The notes: generated from the letters alone by a model not told the origin. DNA of 64,000 nucleotides from Mastacembelus armatus (GCF_900324485.2 NC_046640.1:18600217-18664216), one strand, 5' to 3'. Shown: positions 51,301-63,372, counted from the first letter of the stretch. Program-made: numbers and translations.

Positions 51301-53808
51301 GAGTTTCAAAAAGTTATGGGTGAACCAGGATTTGATATTATGTAAGCAGGTAAGGAGGGAGGGAGGGGGGAGCATAGAAGATGGAGCAGCAGAGAGGTAG
51401 AGCTGGGTGTCGTCTGCATAACAGTGGAAATTGATGTTATGTTGCCTAAAGATATTTCCGAGAGGAAGGAGATAAATAATAAAGAGGAGGGGCCCCAGGA
51501 CAGAGCCCTGAGGCATGCCACAACTGACAGTAGAGGGCTGGGAGTGGAAGTTCTGGAGATGGACGGACTGGGTGCGGTCAGAGAGGTAGGAGGTGAACCA
51601 TGAGAGGACCGAGCCAGCTATGCCGATGGAAGGAAGGCGATGGAGGAGAATATTGTGCGAGATGGTGTCAAAAGCTGCAGTTAGGTCAAGGAGGATGAGG
51701 ATGGAGACAAGGCCAGAGTCTGCGGCTACTAGGAGGTCGTTGGTGATTTTGACCAGGGCAGTTTCAGTGCTGTGAAGTTGGCGGAAACCAGATTGAAAGT
51801 GTTCGTATAGGCTATTGGCGAAAGGTGGGTATGGACCTGGTGGTGAACAACTTTTTCAAGAATTTTGGAGAGGAACGGGAGATTGGAGATAGGGCGGAAG
51901 TTGTTAAGGTCGACAGGATCGAGACCAGGTTTTTTTAGAATTGGTGTGATGATGGCTGTCTTGAGTGATGGGGGTACGATGCCAGAACTGACGGAAGTGT
52001 GAATAATGTGGGTAAGATGAGAAAGGAGAGAGGGGAGACAGAGCTCGACGAGGTTGGTTGGTAGGGGGTCAAGTTTGCAGGTTGAGGGTTTGGATTTGAG
52101 GATCAGGGAAGAGATAACTGTGGTGGGTGGAATGATAAAACTCGAAAGCAGGGAGGATACTGATAGACAGGGAAGGGTACAGTGGAGGCAGTTCGCAGTG
52201 TCACAGATGGGGGGAAATTGCTGGTGTATATTTTCGATTTTTGATGAGAAGAAATCCAGGAAGTTATTGCACAAGGTGGTGGAGAGTGAGGGGAAGAGAG
52301 GAGTATCGGGAGGGCCCAATAAGTTTTTGACAGTGGAGAAGAGGGAACGCGTGGAGCCAGAGGCGGATACAATAAGAAAGGCATAGAAGTCAGATTTTGT
52401 TTGAGTAATGGTTTGCTTGTACTTCAGTATGTGGTTTAGGTATAAGTCCTTGTGGGTGGATGAACCGGTTTTTTTGAAGAGACGTTCAAGGTGACTGGCT
52501 TGGGTTTTGAGGAGGCGGAGTTCAGGTGTGTACCATGGAGCAGAGTGTGTAAAGGATACAGATCTAGTTTTGAGTGGGGCGAAGGTGTCGAGTAGATTTC
52601 GTAGCTCACGGTTGAAATTGGATAACATGTTGGAGAGGGACGGTGTATAATTAGTACATGAAAGGTTGTTGAGAGTAGCAGTGAAGGAGGGGAGGTCGAT
52701 GTTCTTTAAGTTACGGAAGGTGATGGTGCGGGAGAGGTGGGTTTTGAAGAGAGGTAGTTTGGAGTTAAAGCAGATTAGTTTGTGGTCGGAGAAGAAGGTG
52801 TCGAGGGTAGAACATGACTGAGCTAAGACGCCAGAGCAGCAGACTAAGTCGAGGGTGTGGCCTAGAGAATGTGTTGGGAAGGTGATGTATTGTTGGAGCC
52901 CAAAGCTATCCAGACAGGAAATGAAGTCTTTTGTTGTGGTGTTGTTGGGATTGTCGAAGTGGATGTTAAAATCACCAAGAAGAATTGTGTTGGCTGACAG
53001 AGAGATGAGGTTAGCTAAGAGGTCAGACAGTTCGTCCAGGAAGGTCGGGTTAGGTTTTGGTGGGCGGTAGATAGTGGCCAGGAAGGTTGGTGTGTGACCG
53101 TGAATACGTGCTATGAGAGCTTCAAAGGACTGGAAGGTGACAGTGGGGTGGATGGATATTTTGTATTTAAGGTTGTACAGTATGGCGAGGCGTCCCGAGA
53201 GGCATGGATGGGTGAGATATGTGAAACCAGGAGGAATAGATTGATTAAGTGATGGACAGACTAACAGATGAGCTTAGACAGGAATCTAGCAAGCAGGTTG
53301 GAACGGGTGGAGGAAAGTGTCAGGTGTGATATGTGACAAAAGAGTGTCAGCAAGAATGAAAGGAAAGGTGGACAAGACAGTGGTAAGACCAGCAATGTTG
53401 TCTGGTTTAGAGACAGTGGCACTAAGAAAAAGACAGGAGGCAGAGGTGGAGGTAGCAGAGCTGAAGATGTTGAGGTTCTCTCTGGGAGTGACGAGGATGG
53501 ATAGGATCAGGAATGAGGACATCAGAGGGACAGCTCATGTTAGATGTTTTGGAGAAAAAGCCAGGGAAGCCAGATTGAGATGGTTTGGACATGTTCAGAG
53601 GAGGGACAGTGAATACATTGGTAAAAGGATGCTGAGGTTAGAGCTGCCAGGAAGGAGGCCAAAGATCAAAGAGGAGGTTCTTGGATGTAGTGAAGGAGGA
53701 CATGATGATAGTTGGTGTGGGTGAGGAGGATATAGAGGATAGGGTTAAATGGAGGCAGATGATTCACTGTGGAGACCCCTGAAAGGAGCAGCCGAAAGGA
53801 GAAGAAGA
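48391..53808 (+). mobile_element. RTE-clade LINE, copy 2, split by an L2 LINE
   Basis: RTE element in plus orientation between 18-bp direct repeats AGATAAAAGCAGTTTCCT (48373-48390, 53809-53826). Excluding the nested L2 (50260-53248), about 2.4 kb remain: 5' leader from 48393, endonuclease missing its first part (48746-49180; DFNGHVG, ARQHRIVVCRM), linker, RT (49575-50250; VGPDDIPVEVW) and C-terminal part (53317-53760). It carries the same loss of the FADD region as copy 1, plus further deletions. Inactive. Confidence 0.92.
50260..53248 (-). mobile_element. L2-clade LINE nested in RTE copy 2
   Basis: Minus-strand LINE of 3.0 kb inserted in the RTE reverse transcriptase; GTGAT flanks both edges (50255-50259, 53249-53253). 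From 5' to 3': endonuclease part with LLGDFNIHFD (about 52900-53000), RT start (51729-52628; [20 protein letters not shown]), RT core (50863-51516; [25 protein letters not shown]), C-terminal part (50576-50878), then a 3' end with GAAAGGCGCC and an (ATT)n tail. Truncated at its 5' end and broken by frameshifts. Confidence 0.9.
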
Positions 53809-53826
53809 AGATAAAAGCAGTTTCCT

Positions 53827-54060
53827 GATCTTATGATTCATCTAACATTAATTAAACATTGATCAGTAGTAATCTGAAATGTAGACATGGAACATTATTT
53901 CAATGCTTATAAGCTTATATTAATATATTATATGCCCTAAATACATTTTCTTGGTTAAATGTGTTTATAGTTTGCAGACCATTGAATTTCCCTTTGGGAT
54001 TAATAAAGTTAATTTCATCTCATCTCATAGTGGATATATCATGCATGTATGTGATATAGA
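53827..54060. repeat. C' downstream spacer, first part
   Basis: No gene. Paralogue of 17098-17332. Confidence 0.62.
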
Positions 54061-54225
54061 AAGGACGGAGGCCTAGAGGAAGACCAAGGAGGAGGTTATT
54101 GTATGTAGTGAAGGAGAACATGAGGATAGTTGGTGTGGATGTGGAGGATACAGAGGATAGGGTTAAATGGAGACAGATGATTCACTGTGGCGACCCCTGA
54201 AGGGAGCAGCTGAAAGGAAAAGAAG
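54061..54225 (+). mobile_element. 5'-truncated RTE tail, second copy
   Basis: Paralogue of 17333-17483, about 15 bp longer internally; flanked by diverged copies of the same direct repeat. Confidence 0.78.
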
Positions 54226-54563
54226 ATGTAATATAAAAATTATAAACCAGTTACAGAAAACTCTTATGGAAGTTTTATTATTGTCACATTATTGTATAGA
54301 AAATAAGACAAGAAGTTCAAATTTGACCTGGTGCTATTGCAGGGTCCACCTGTTTGTCTGTGTATGTGTGTTAATGTCAAAACTGATCTTAGTGACATTT
54401 GTCAGATTTTTTTACTGCCCCCTGTAGGTCTTTGTTTTCATTTTCAGTGCTGTATACAGTATATGTAAAGACTGTCATTCCTCAGTGAACTGGTCTGAAA
54501 TCATTAGTGGTCTGAGGGCTCCTCCTCTGGTGGCTTCATGTTACAGGTTTTCAGGCACTGAGG

Positions 54564-54602
54564 GGTTTTTGTTCAGGTCTACTGATGGTTTGTGTTATTG
54601 TG
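54564..54602 (-). promoter_or_regulatory. 23-RSS of V34
   Basis: CACAATA (54596-54602), 23-bp spacer, ACAAAAACC (54564-54572). Confidence 0.88.
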
Positions 54603-55022
54603 AGTCTCTGGCACAGTAATACACAGCAGTGTCTTCAGGCTGCATGTTCTGTCCGTTCAGAGTCACTGTGTTGCTGGAAGAGTCTAAGTCAATACTGAAC
54701 TTGTTCTTTAGTGAATCTTTGTAGTATGAAGCACCAGTATATTTCATTCCAATCCACTCCAGTCCTTTCCCCGCAGGCTGTCTGATCCAAGCTGTGTAGT
54801 AGCCAAGAGAATAAGAGACCTGACAGGTGATGGTCAGACGTTGACCTGGCTGCACAGTCACAGAGGCTGGCTGTGTCAGCTGTTCACATTTCACACCTGT
54901 TAAAAAGACAAACATCTTGTGTCACCAGTTATCAGGTTGTACTGCAGAACATGAAATACTGACTGAACTGATGACTCACATGATCCAGCTGCCAACAGCA
55001 GCAGCAGAGCTACAGACAACAT
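54603..55022 (-). CDS. ighv: V34: IGHV segment, group A
   Basis: Exon 1 (54980-55022) encodes MLSVALLLLLAAGS; exon 2 is 54603-54896 (294 nt). Mature EQLTQPASVTVQPGQ; CDR1 SLGYYTA as in V17; FR2 WIRQPAGKGLEWIG; CDR2 MKYTGASY; FR3 FSIDLDSSSNTVTLNGQ to [12 protein letters not shown]. The upstream side matches V22 while CDR1 and CDR2 match V17, and the 3' flank matches V12, so it is a patchwork. Open throughout. Confidence 0.93.
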
Positions 55023-55108
55023 TGTTTATGCTGCAACTGACGTGCTGTGAACTGCACTGACAGTCTGATGTGAAGTTTTTATAGCTGAGTGAAAGGGAAG
55101 GTCACTAA

Positions 55109-55116
55109 GTTTGCAT
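55109..55116 (-). promoter_or_regulatory. Octamer of V34
   Basis: ATGCAAAC on the minus strand, 87 bp from the ATG. Confidence 0.74.
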
Positions 55117-56588
55117 AAAATCAAACATTAATGCTGATCCTCCCAGAGCCAATAAATCTGATCAGTGCTACTATAAACTACTGATTCATAAATGTGTTGT
55201 AGTTGTATTTTAATTTGGACACACTTTCTCATTAAATTCAAAAGTGTAGTGTCTCCAGACTTTTGGTAGTGTAAATGAATATTGAATGAATATTGGAAAA
55301 TATATTAATTACAATCAGCTTTACAATAACTGATATGATACAACCATGGAAACAAACACCACAGCCACCACAAATGTTATCTTATCTTTGTGTAAACCAT
55401 ATATACATTGTTTGTTTAAATGCAGTTATTTATGAACTGTCATTATCTGTCTGTACATCAGACTCTTGATTAACTTAAATGTATCAGTATTAAAATGTTA
55501 CTTTACTTATTTGCTCCAAAAAGGCATAGTGACAGCAGATAGGATTGTGTAAATTGAATAAAAATGAAATTTGCTGTGTCTGGTTTGCAGATTTGCATCA
55601 ATGTCTCTAATGTTCACACTTTTTACAGATGTTTGAACACAGAAACATACAGAGAAACAGGTGCTCAGGAACTGAAAACCCCTGTGCAATGAACTACATC
55701 ATTTAGTTTAGAGAAAAACATGGAGTCATTCATGTATTTATAGATTGTTTTTTTTGTTTTGTTTTTTTTAAAAGTCAAATCAGATACAAATGTGAGAAGG
55801 AGTTAATGTAACAAAAGCCCAGGATTCATCCTGCTTGTCTTTATGTTGTTGCAGTTGTGCAGTTGATTATGGAGCAATATCAGTATTTTTCAGAATTTGT
55901 TGATTTTGAAATGTACCTTTAAAGCTCAGCCACACACCAGGTAATGGCACTGCTGTCACTGCTGATGGTAAACATCTTTACTTTTAAACTTTACTTTAAG
56001 AAAATGTCCTGAATGAAGTTAACACATAATTTTTATTAGAAACATTTTAGAGGATGAGGTTGGTGATTTTTTTGTTTTTGACTTGTTTTCCATAAATTGA
56101 CTTTAATTTGACATATAAAGAGGAAGTGTTATTATGGGAAATATCACTGACTAGATCCCCCAGAATGTCTTCTCCCTTCTCCCTCCATGAAGAAAAACCA
56201 AAGGCCTCTTATTTATTTGAAACATGGCACTGAGCCCAGACTCTTTGAACCAGATTGGAGTGACAGCTGAAGGTGACAGGTTGTTGTTGTTTTCTACCAG
56301 ACTGTTAGGGCAGTAATGATGGTTGATGGTGGGGTAAATGTCAGTAATTGTACAGTATTCATCATCACACCATCAGTTGTTTCCTTCATATGTGCCTGTT
56401 TAGATCCATTGTCATATTCTCCATGGTTAGATTCATCTGACTCATCATATGTTCTACTGCCAGTTTTGGTCTGATACTCTGTGGAGGTTTTGTTCAGTAT
56501 TCCTGTTTAGTTTAACCATTTTTTTTCAAAGTCTAATACTCAGAGATCAGTGTGCAGTGTGTTTGGACAGTTTTGTAGTCTCTTGTGT
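55117..56588. repeat. Long spacer upstream of V34
   Basis: No gene supported. Paralogue of 29201-30663. Confidence 0.6.
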
Positions 56589-56627
56589 TATTGTGTTTCT
56601 TGTGCACAATGACAAACAGAAAAATCT
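56589..56627 (-). pseudogene. V35: FR3 crumb with heptamer
   Basis: Paralogue of V23, with heptamer CACAATA (56589-56595). The Cys-like codon region is changed further (GTTTGTCATTGTGCAC), and the rest is separated by the L2 insertion. Confidence 0.55.
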
Positions 56628-59600
56628 TGTTTCAAAGGCAAAGGCAAAGGCAAATTTATTTGTATAGCCCCTTTCATACACTACGCAATTCAAAGTGCTT
56701 TACAAGGCATACAATTACATTAAAAGCATTAAAAGCATTGAAAAGAGCATTTAAAAATAAAGACATTTAACATAAAATAAATTTAAATCAAGTAAAGTAA
56801 ATTAAAATAAAACATAAAAGCACATTAAGAAAACAAAGATAACAATTATTCGAAGGCAGCAGTAAACAACAGTGTTTTCAGTCCTGATTTGAATGAGCTG
56901 ACAGTTGGAGCAGACCTCAGGTGTTCAGGAAGTTTGTTCCACAAGTGAGAAGCGTAGTGACTAAATGCTGCTTCACTTTGTTTGGTTCTGGTTCTGGGAA
57001 CACACAATAGACCTGTCCCAGATGACCTGAGGGGTCTGGAAACCTCATAGGGAACCAATATATCTTGGATATATTTTGTTCCACAACCATTTAGTGCTTT
57101 ATAAACTAGCAATAAAATTTTAAAATCTATCCTTTGACTAACGGGAAGCCAGTGTAGTGATCTGAGAACTGGTGTGATATGGTCCAGTTTCTTGGTGTTT
57201 GTAAGGACTCTGGCAGCAGCATTCTGGATTAGCTGCAGCTGCCTGATTGACTTTTTGCTAAGACCTGTGAACAAGCCATTACAATAATCTAACCTACTGA
57301 AGATAAATGCGTGAACAAGTTTTTCTGCATCTTGTGTAGACAGAAAACCTTTTATTCTAGCAATGTTTTTCAGGTGGTAATAGGAAGATTTAGTGATGGA
57401 TTTTATGTGGTTGTTAAAATTCAGGTCTGAGTCAATGATTACACCAAGGTTTCTGGCTTGATTTGTAGCTTTCAATGACATGGAGTCAAGGTGAGCAATG
57501 ATCTTTGACCTTTCATTTTTGGGGCCAAAAACAATCACTTCTGTCTTGTCTGTATTAAGCTGGAGAAAATTCTGGCACATCTATTCTTTGACTTGATTAA
57601 TACACTCACATAATGAAATTAGAGGACTATAATCATGAGATGATACTAATATATAAAGTTGGGTGTCATCTGCATAGGTATGGTAGTCAATGTTGTAGTA
57701 TTCCATAATCTGAGCAAGGGGCAGCATGTAGATATTGAATAAGAGAGGACCAAGAATAGACCCCTGAGGAACCCCACATTTCACTTTTGTTCGCTCAGAC
57801 TCATAGTTACCAAGTGAGATAAAATAGTCTCTATCTTGTAAGTAAGATTTTAGCCAATTTAACACTGAGCCAGTAACTCCCACCCAAGCTTCTAGTCTAT
57901 GAAGCAGCACATCATGATCAACTGTGTCAAATGCAGCACTGAGATCCAGTAGTACTAAAACAGAGGTTTTGGACTCATCATTATTTAAATGTAAATCATT
58001 TAAAATTTTTATAAGTGCAGTCTCTGTGCTGTGGTGTGCGCGAAATCCAGACTGAAGTGCATTAAAAAGATTGTTTTGCACCATAAATCTGCGAATTTGT
58101 TGAGAAACTACTTTTTCAATTATTTTTCCCAGAAATGGAAGATTTGATATTGGCCTGTAGTTACTTACTGCTGAAGCATCTAGATTAGGCTTTTTAAGAA
58201 GAGGTATTATAACAGCAGTTTTTAAGGCCTGGGGAAACTGCCCTGACTGAAGAGAACTATTGACAATCTGCAATACATCTGGAGCTAAGCTGTTAAAAAC
58301 ATTTTTAAAAAAATTTGTTGGTAAAATATCAAGGCAGCATGATGTAGATTTTAATTGTAGAAGCGTTTCTGCCAGAGCTCTGTGATCAATGAGATCAAAA
58401 TGTTCTAGATTCACTGGAGAACAAGGAGGCACAGGTGATATTGTCATGTTCCTAGGACTGCAGCTAGATATAGTTTGTCTTATCTTTAATATTTTGTCTG
58501 TGAAAAAGGCTGCAAAATCATTGCATGACTTTTTGGACAGTAGTTCAGAAGGAAAAGAGGGTGCTGGGTTTGTGAGTCTGTCTACAACAGAAAACAATGC
58601 GCGGGCATTATTGCTGTTTCTATTGATAACCTCTGAGAAAAATGATTGCCTTGCATTTTTTAGTTTTTGGTTATAGTGTTGAAGACTCTCTTTGTACAAG
58701 TCGAAATGAACCTGGAGTTTGGTTTTTCGCCACCTGCGTTCTGCTTGTCTGCATATTCTTTTCTGAATTTTAACCACTGTGGCTTTTCTCCAAGGTGACT
58801 TTGACTTTTTTCTTGCTGACAATACCTTGGTCCTAATTGGGGCAATGGAATCAATAACAGTCATAACTTTGGTACTGAAACTGCTTACAAGATCATCAAC
58901 AGGGGCTGATGGCATGGTTGGTGATGATGTAAAAGCCTGAATGAATAATGCACAGCTCTTCTCGTTGATGTTCCACTTTTTGACTACCTCTGTTTCACCT
59001 GTGTGCAAAACAGCAGGGGTGGTTGTTTTAAAAAAAACACAGTAATGATCAGAAAGAGCAACATCGGTCACCTCCACCTCAGAAATATTAAGACCTTTAG
59101 AAATTATTAGATCCAGTGTGTGTCCCTTGATGTGTGTTGGATCTGTTACATGCTGAGAAAGCCCAAAGTTGTCCAGGATGTTCAAGAGTTCATTTGCACT
59201 TGCATCATTGAGATTATCAACATGAATGTTAAAGTCACCCACTAAAACAATGCAATCAAAATCAATGCATACAATAGATAGTAATTTAGCGAACTCGTCA
59301 AAAAAATGTGCATTGTACTTTGGGGGTCTATAAATAGTTACAAATATTGCTCGACAGGAGGATTTGGTATGAATAGCAACATATTCAAAGGAGTCAAACT
59401 TTCCATATGATATGTTTTTGCATTTGAGGCTATCACTAAATAAAATAGCAACTCCACCTCCTTTCTTATATATTCTTGTTTCTCTCATGAAACTGAAATT
59501 TGGAGGGGTTGATTCAATAAGAACTGCAGCATTATTATCTTGTCCTAACCATGTTTCGGTTAAAAACATAAAATCAAGCTTGTGCTTAATAATAAAATCA

Positions 59601-60588
59601 TTGATTAAAAATGATTTGCCTACCAAAGACCTGACATTTAAAAGAGCTAAATTTAGTCTGTGAAAAACATTGTTTTCCCCATGTTCTGGGACATACTGTG
59701 GTTGGCAAGGGATACATAAATTTGCAGAATGCATTGGGTAAATCTTATTTCTCTGTAGATTTGCCAAACTTTTTCTGTTACCTATCAAAACTGGGATTGA
59801 AACAGCTATTTGCATATTGGGCCCCGGCTTTTCCTGGAGAGAGCCATGACTAACAGTATTGCAGCCTGGACCCAGCACATATCAGTTAGAGCTTACTGTG
59901 CTGTTATCAGGCTGTGGAGACAAAGAATGGTTTTGGTGACGGCGTGGAGGAGGGGTTGGTGGATGCTGCAGTTGTGATGATTGCAGCAGAGCTTGCTGAG
60001 GAATTGGTGGGGCATGCGGCTTTGAGGGACTTCTGGGGGTAAAAATGACACTGGGGGAGGAGGTCAGTTTGGGCCCAGTAGTGATGTGCTTCATTAGGTT
60101 GGCGAGGTTCTTGGTGATGGGGAATGGGATGCCCCGGGAAGATGGTGAACTAGGTAGGGTTTGCGGGGTTGTGGGAAGTGAATCCTCACAGGCAGTGTCT
60201 GCTAGTGGAGGGGGTGTGGCCTCCTCATCTTTGCTCTGACTTCTCTCCATGTTAGAGCATTCGGGGGGGAGTGTTGGCTTTGGATGTTTTGATGTTTCTT
60301 CATTTTGTTTAGATTCCCGTATCTTGTCCTTGGCAGATTCCCGTCATATCTTGTCCTTGGCAGAGGGAAGGTTGTGGCGCAGGAAGAAAAATAGGTTGGA
60401 GGTGAAAGCTTTAACTCCTGGTTTATTTAGAGACAATCCGTCTTCCTTAAAAAGATGCCTGTGATCCCAGAAATGGTTAAAATTATCAATAAAATGTATT
60501 GAGTGGACATCACATGCAGTTGAAAGCCATGTGTTATTTCAGATTCTTCACCTCTAAATAAACAACATTTTAGGAAGTGTCTTTTATA
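56628..60588 (-). mobile_element. Nearly full-length L2-clade LINE
   Basis: About 4.0 kb. Minus-strand order: 5' region; Pro/Ser-rich N-terminal frame (59882-60250, MERSQSKDEE start); large frame 57581-59878 with endonuclease (LTETWLGQDN, VGDFNIHVDN, SDHYCVFF) and reverse transcriptase ([60 protein letters not shown]); C-terminal frame 56846-57580. The three are in one reading frame, separated by single TGA and TAG stops. The 3' end has AAATAAATTTGCCTTTGCC repeats. An empty paralogous site lies near 30703. Recently inserted; right boundary approximate. Confidence 0.9.
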
Positions 60589-60732
60589 GAAAACTAGCCC
60601 TGGAGACAGGAATATATTCAGAGCAAGCAGAATGGGTGGGGAATGTGTATCACTATGTGAATTTGTATAATGATATGTTGGAGGTACAGTCCTGAAAAAT
60701 AAAGAGGCATGAAAAGTAAAACAGTCAGGAAC
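60589..60732. repeat. Continuation of the V23/V35 region
   Basis: No gene; matches 30704-30837. Confidence 0.6.
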
Positions 60733-61592
60733 TGAAAGATAGCTTCTTTCTTAAACTCTGGACTGGTGCGGAATGGTTGAATCGCTACAGGCCTGTCGGG
60801 TCAGAACTGGTACTGTCACACCACTTAGTTGAGGGTTGTAAATAAAGAATGAGTCACTTCCAGTCACTGTTCGTTTAATTTGAATAATTGGGTCACAACT
60901 CAGCTCAGGAACAATATGGGTGTGAAAGGCACATATGTGTGTGGTTTTCTGAAACACAGAAAAATATACAATGAACTTAACATTAGTCTACAGTAATATG
61001 ATGCTACATCTAATACAACCAGTGTGATGTCATTACTGCTGACTAATTACAAGAAGATAACTGATTACAAAGCATTCTAATCTTAACTGCTATAGAACCG
61101 CAATATGCACTGTCACCGTGCTTAAACAGAGAGCGTGTAATGGCGGATATCTTATAAAGCTACATACTAGCCTCCCTTAGCTCAAACACCACGCCTCCGC
61201 ATACACCGACAGTGCGAACCAGTGTCTAATAAACAGCACTACACGGCGTAGATAACATTAGCTTAGTTACAGGACAATACAATCCAACTGCTTTGTTCTT
61301 GACTCAAACAAGCGTTTAGCACAATCACTGCTAAATGTACTCACATTTCCGTACGCACACAGTATGCGACACACCACTACTTTGGCTTAGCTAATACTCG
61401 CAACCAACTTGCTTCGGTGAGCTACTCTCTGCCCGCTCTCGCTGGAAGCACATCTCTCTCACTCTCCTTGCTCGCTCGCTCACTACAGCTGCGCGATCAC
61501 TCTGCTGCCATCTAGTGTGCTGGCGATGCTAATGTCCCAAATCCGAACAGGAACACAGAACAGTCTGTTTTGGTTTAATGGTGTTTTGTACA
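60733..61592. mobile_element. Solo-LTR-like insertion
   Basis: Fossil candidate. 860 bp beginning TGAAAG and ending TGTACA, flanked by a 5-bp direct repeat GGAAC (60728-60732, 61593-61597). The paralogous copy at about 30837 reads straight through this site. No protein frame. Size, TG...CA ends and 5-bp repeat suit a solo LTR; family and orientation not determined. Confidence 0.65.
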
Positions 61593-61879
61593 GGAACAGT
61601 GAGAGAGAGAAATTATTCCAGCTGTTGATGTAGAAATCTTGACATAAACTTTAAGTTTAAAGTTGAAGTTTATAGTCAGATGATGAGCTGCAAATGATTT
61701 AACAGATGAAGATGTAGTCACTGATCCAGCAGTTACATGTTTCTGTTTGATGTCATTGGAAATCTCTAGTTACCTGACCAACATGTTTTAATGCCTAAAT
61801 ATAACTGAGTAGTTGTTGTGCTTAAACTTGAGGACATAACCTATAAAATGTACTTAAGGATGACAGTGAAGATCAATGG
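61593..61879. repeat. Spacer left of hAT copy 2
   Basis: No gene; paralogue of 30838-31132. Confidence 0.6.
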
Positions 61880-62753
61880 CAGGGGTGTCAAACTCAGGCC
61901 CGCGGGCCAAATGTGGCCCGCCACGTCATTTAATGTGGCCCGCGAGAGCATAAAAGGTCTGAGTGTTTAAAAAAATAGTTCAAAAGCGTTCTTTGACCAA
62001 AAACTACATTTCCCACAATGCCTGTCGACTGTGATACCCGCGATGTAACCGCTCCCCGCCACTAGACGTGTTTCCACGTCAATGCCAACAAGTGGAATTG
62101 AGAGTTAAATAATAACCCCAAAATGTCCAGAAAGAGAAAAGTTGATAGAGATAGAAGACTGTTTCAAGAAAGATGGGAAACCGAATATTTGTTTGTGCTT
62201 CAAGGAGAAAGACCGGTATGTCTTTTGTGGTACGAGGCGGTGTCGGTTGTCAAAGAGTAGCTATAATCTACGCCGGCATTTTGACACCAAACGCGGAGCT
62301 AAGTACGCCAAAGCTAGCCTTCAAGAAAAGCAACAACTTGTCCAGCGCAGTTACCAATTTTTATTAGAGGCGTGAATTCGGATCTCTCTGTCACTGACGA
62401 GCTGTTGAACGTTTGAACAAAGTTAATGTCATAACTTATGTTTGATTTTATTTTTCTTTATTCACTTGGATAGTTTGATCCTTGATTTATGGAGTTATCT
62501 GGGTTTCATAACCTGACAAATTAAAAGGATTTATGTTATAACAGAGGAACGAGCAAACATATTTTTTCTGTGCAACTGTTTTGCTTGTAACTTGAATAAG
62601 TAATAAATTCAGTTATTTGACATTAAGGACAAGTTACAATCATTTTACATTACATTCGGTTACATTTAGTTACATTTATAAGTTACATATGGCCCTTTGA
62701 GGACAGCCATTATGCTGATGTGGCCCTCGGTGAAAATGAGTTTGACACCCCTG
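61880..62753 (+). mobile_element. Internally deleted hAT transposon, copy 2
   Basis: 874 bp, paralogue of 31133-31995 with the same 16-bp terminal inverted repeats and the same residual transposase N-terminus (62142-62375). Flanking 8-mers again do not match. The right end lies 8 bp from the V36 nonamer. Confidence 0.85.
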
Positions 62754-62761
62754 GGCTAGAG

Positions 62762-62799
62762 GGTTTTTGTGCAGGTCTGTCAGTGTTTGTGTCACAGTG
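62762..62799 (-). promoter_or_regulatory. RSS of V36 (22-bp spacer)
   Basis: CACTGTG (62793-62799), 22-bp spacer, ACAAAAACC (62762-62770). Confidence 0.77.
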
Positions 62800-63268
62800 A
62801 CAACCAGCTTCAGTACCAAACACCATGTACACAGTAATAAACAGCTGTGTTCTCAGGCTGCAGATTCAGTCCTGTTAATGTCACAGAACTATTAGAAGTG
62901 TGTGTTTGGTATTTGAACTTGTTCTTCAAAGCATCATTTTGATAAAAGTCTCCTCCACCCCACATATGGAAAATCCACTCCATTGGTTTTCCTTCAAGCT
63001 GTCTGATCCAACCTGTTGCATAGCTGTTATCAGTCAGAGAATAACCAGAGACCTGACAGGTGATGGTCAAAGACTGTCCAGGCTGCACAGCCTTTGAGTC
63101 TGGCTGGATGAGATTGAGACTGTGAACACCTGTGGAAACAGAAATCAACATTATCTCCATCTTCCATCTGAATATTCAGTGTTTCTAATGTGTTTGTTAG
63201 TGTGAATCCACTGAAAGCGCCTCACAGGATCCAGCTGCCAGCAGCAGTATCAGAGCTACAGAGAACAT
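62800..63268 (-). CDS. ighv: V36: IGHV segment, group B, with stop-bearing 3' extension
   Basis: Exon 1 (63226-63268) encodes MFSVALILLLAAGS; exon 2 is 62800-63129 (330 nt). Mature LNLIQPDSKAVQPGQ; CDR1 SLTDNSYAT; FR2 GWIRQLEGKPMEWIF; CDR2 HMWGGGD; FR3 KYQTHTSNSSVTLTGLN, QPENTAVYYCVHGVWY, then TGA before the heptamer as in V14. PEN replaces PED before the second Cys, and CVH replaces CVR. Intact paralogue of V24. Usable only if the 3' extension is trimmed. Confidence 0.84.
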
Positions 63269-63364
63269 GGTTGATGTTGAAGCTCTTCTGTCCTCTCACT
63301 GACACACAGACCCACACTGCACTTCCTTATGAGCTACATTCATTTACATATTGTTGAATCATTC

Positions 63365-63372
63365 ATTTGCAT
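63365..63372 (-). promoter_or_regulatory. Octamer of V36
   Basis: Perfect ATGCAAAT on the minus strand, 97 bp from the ATG. Confidence 0.82.
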
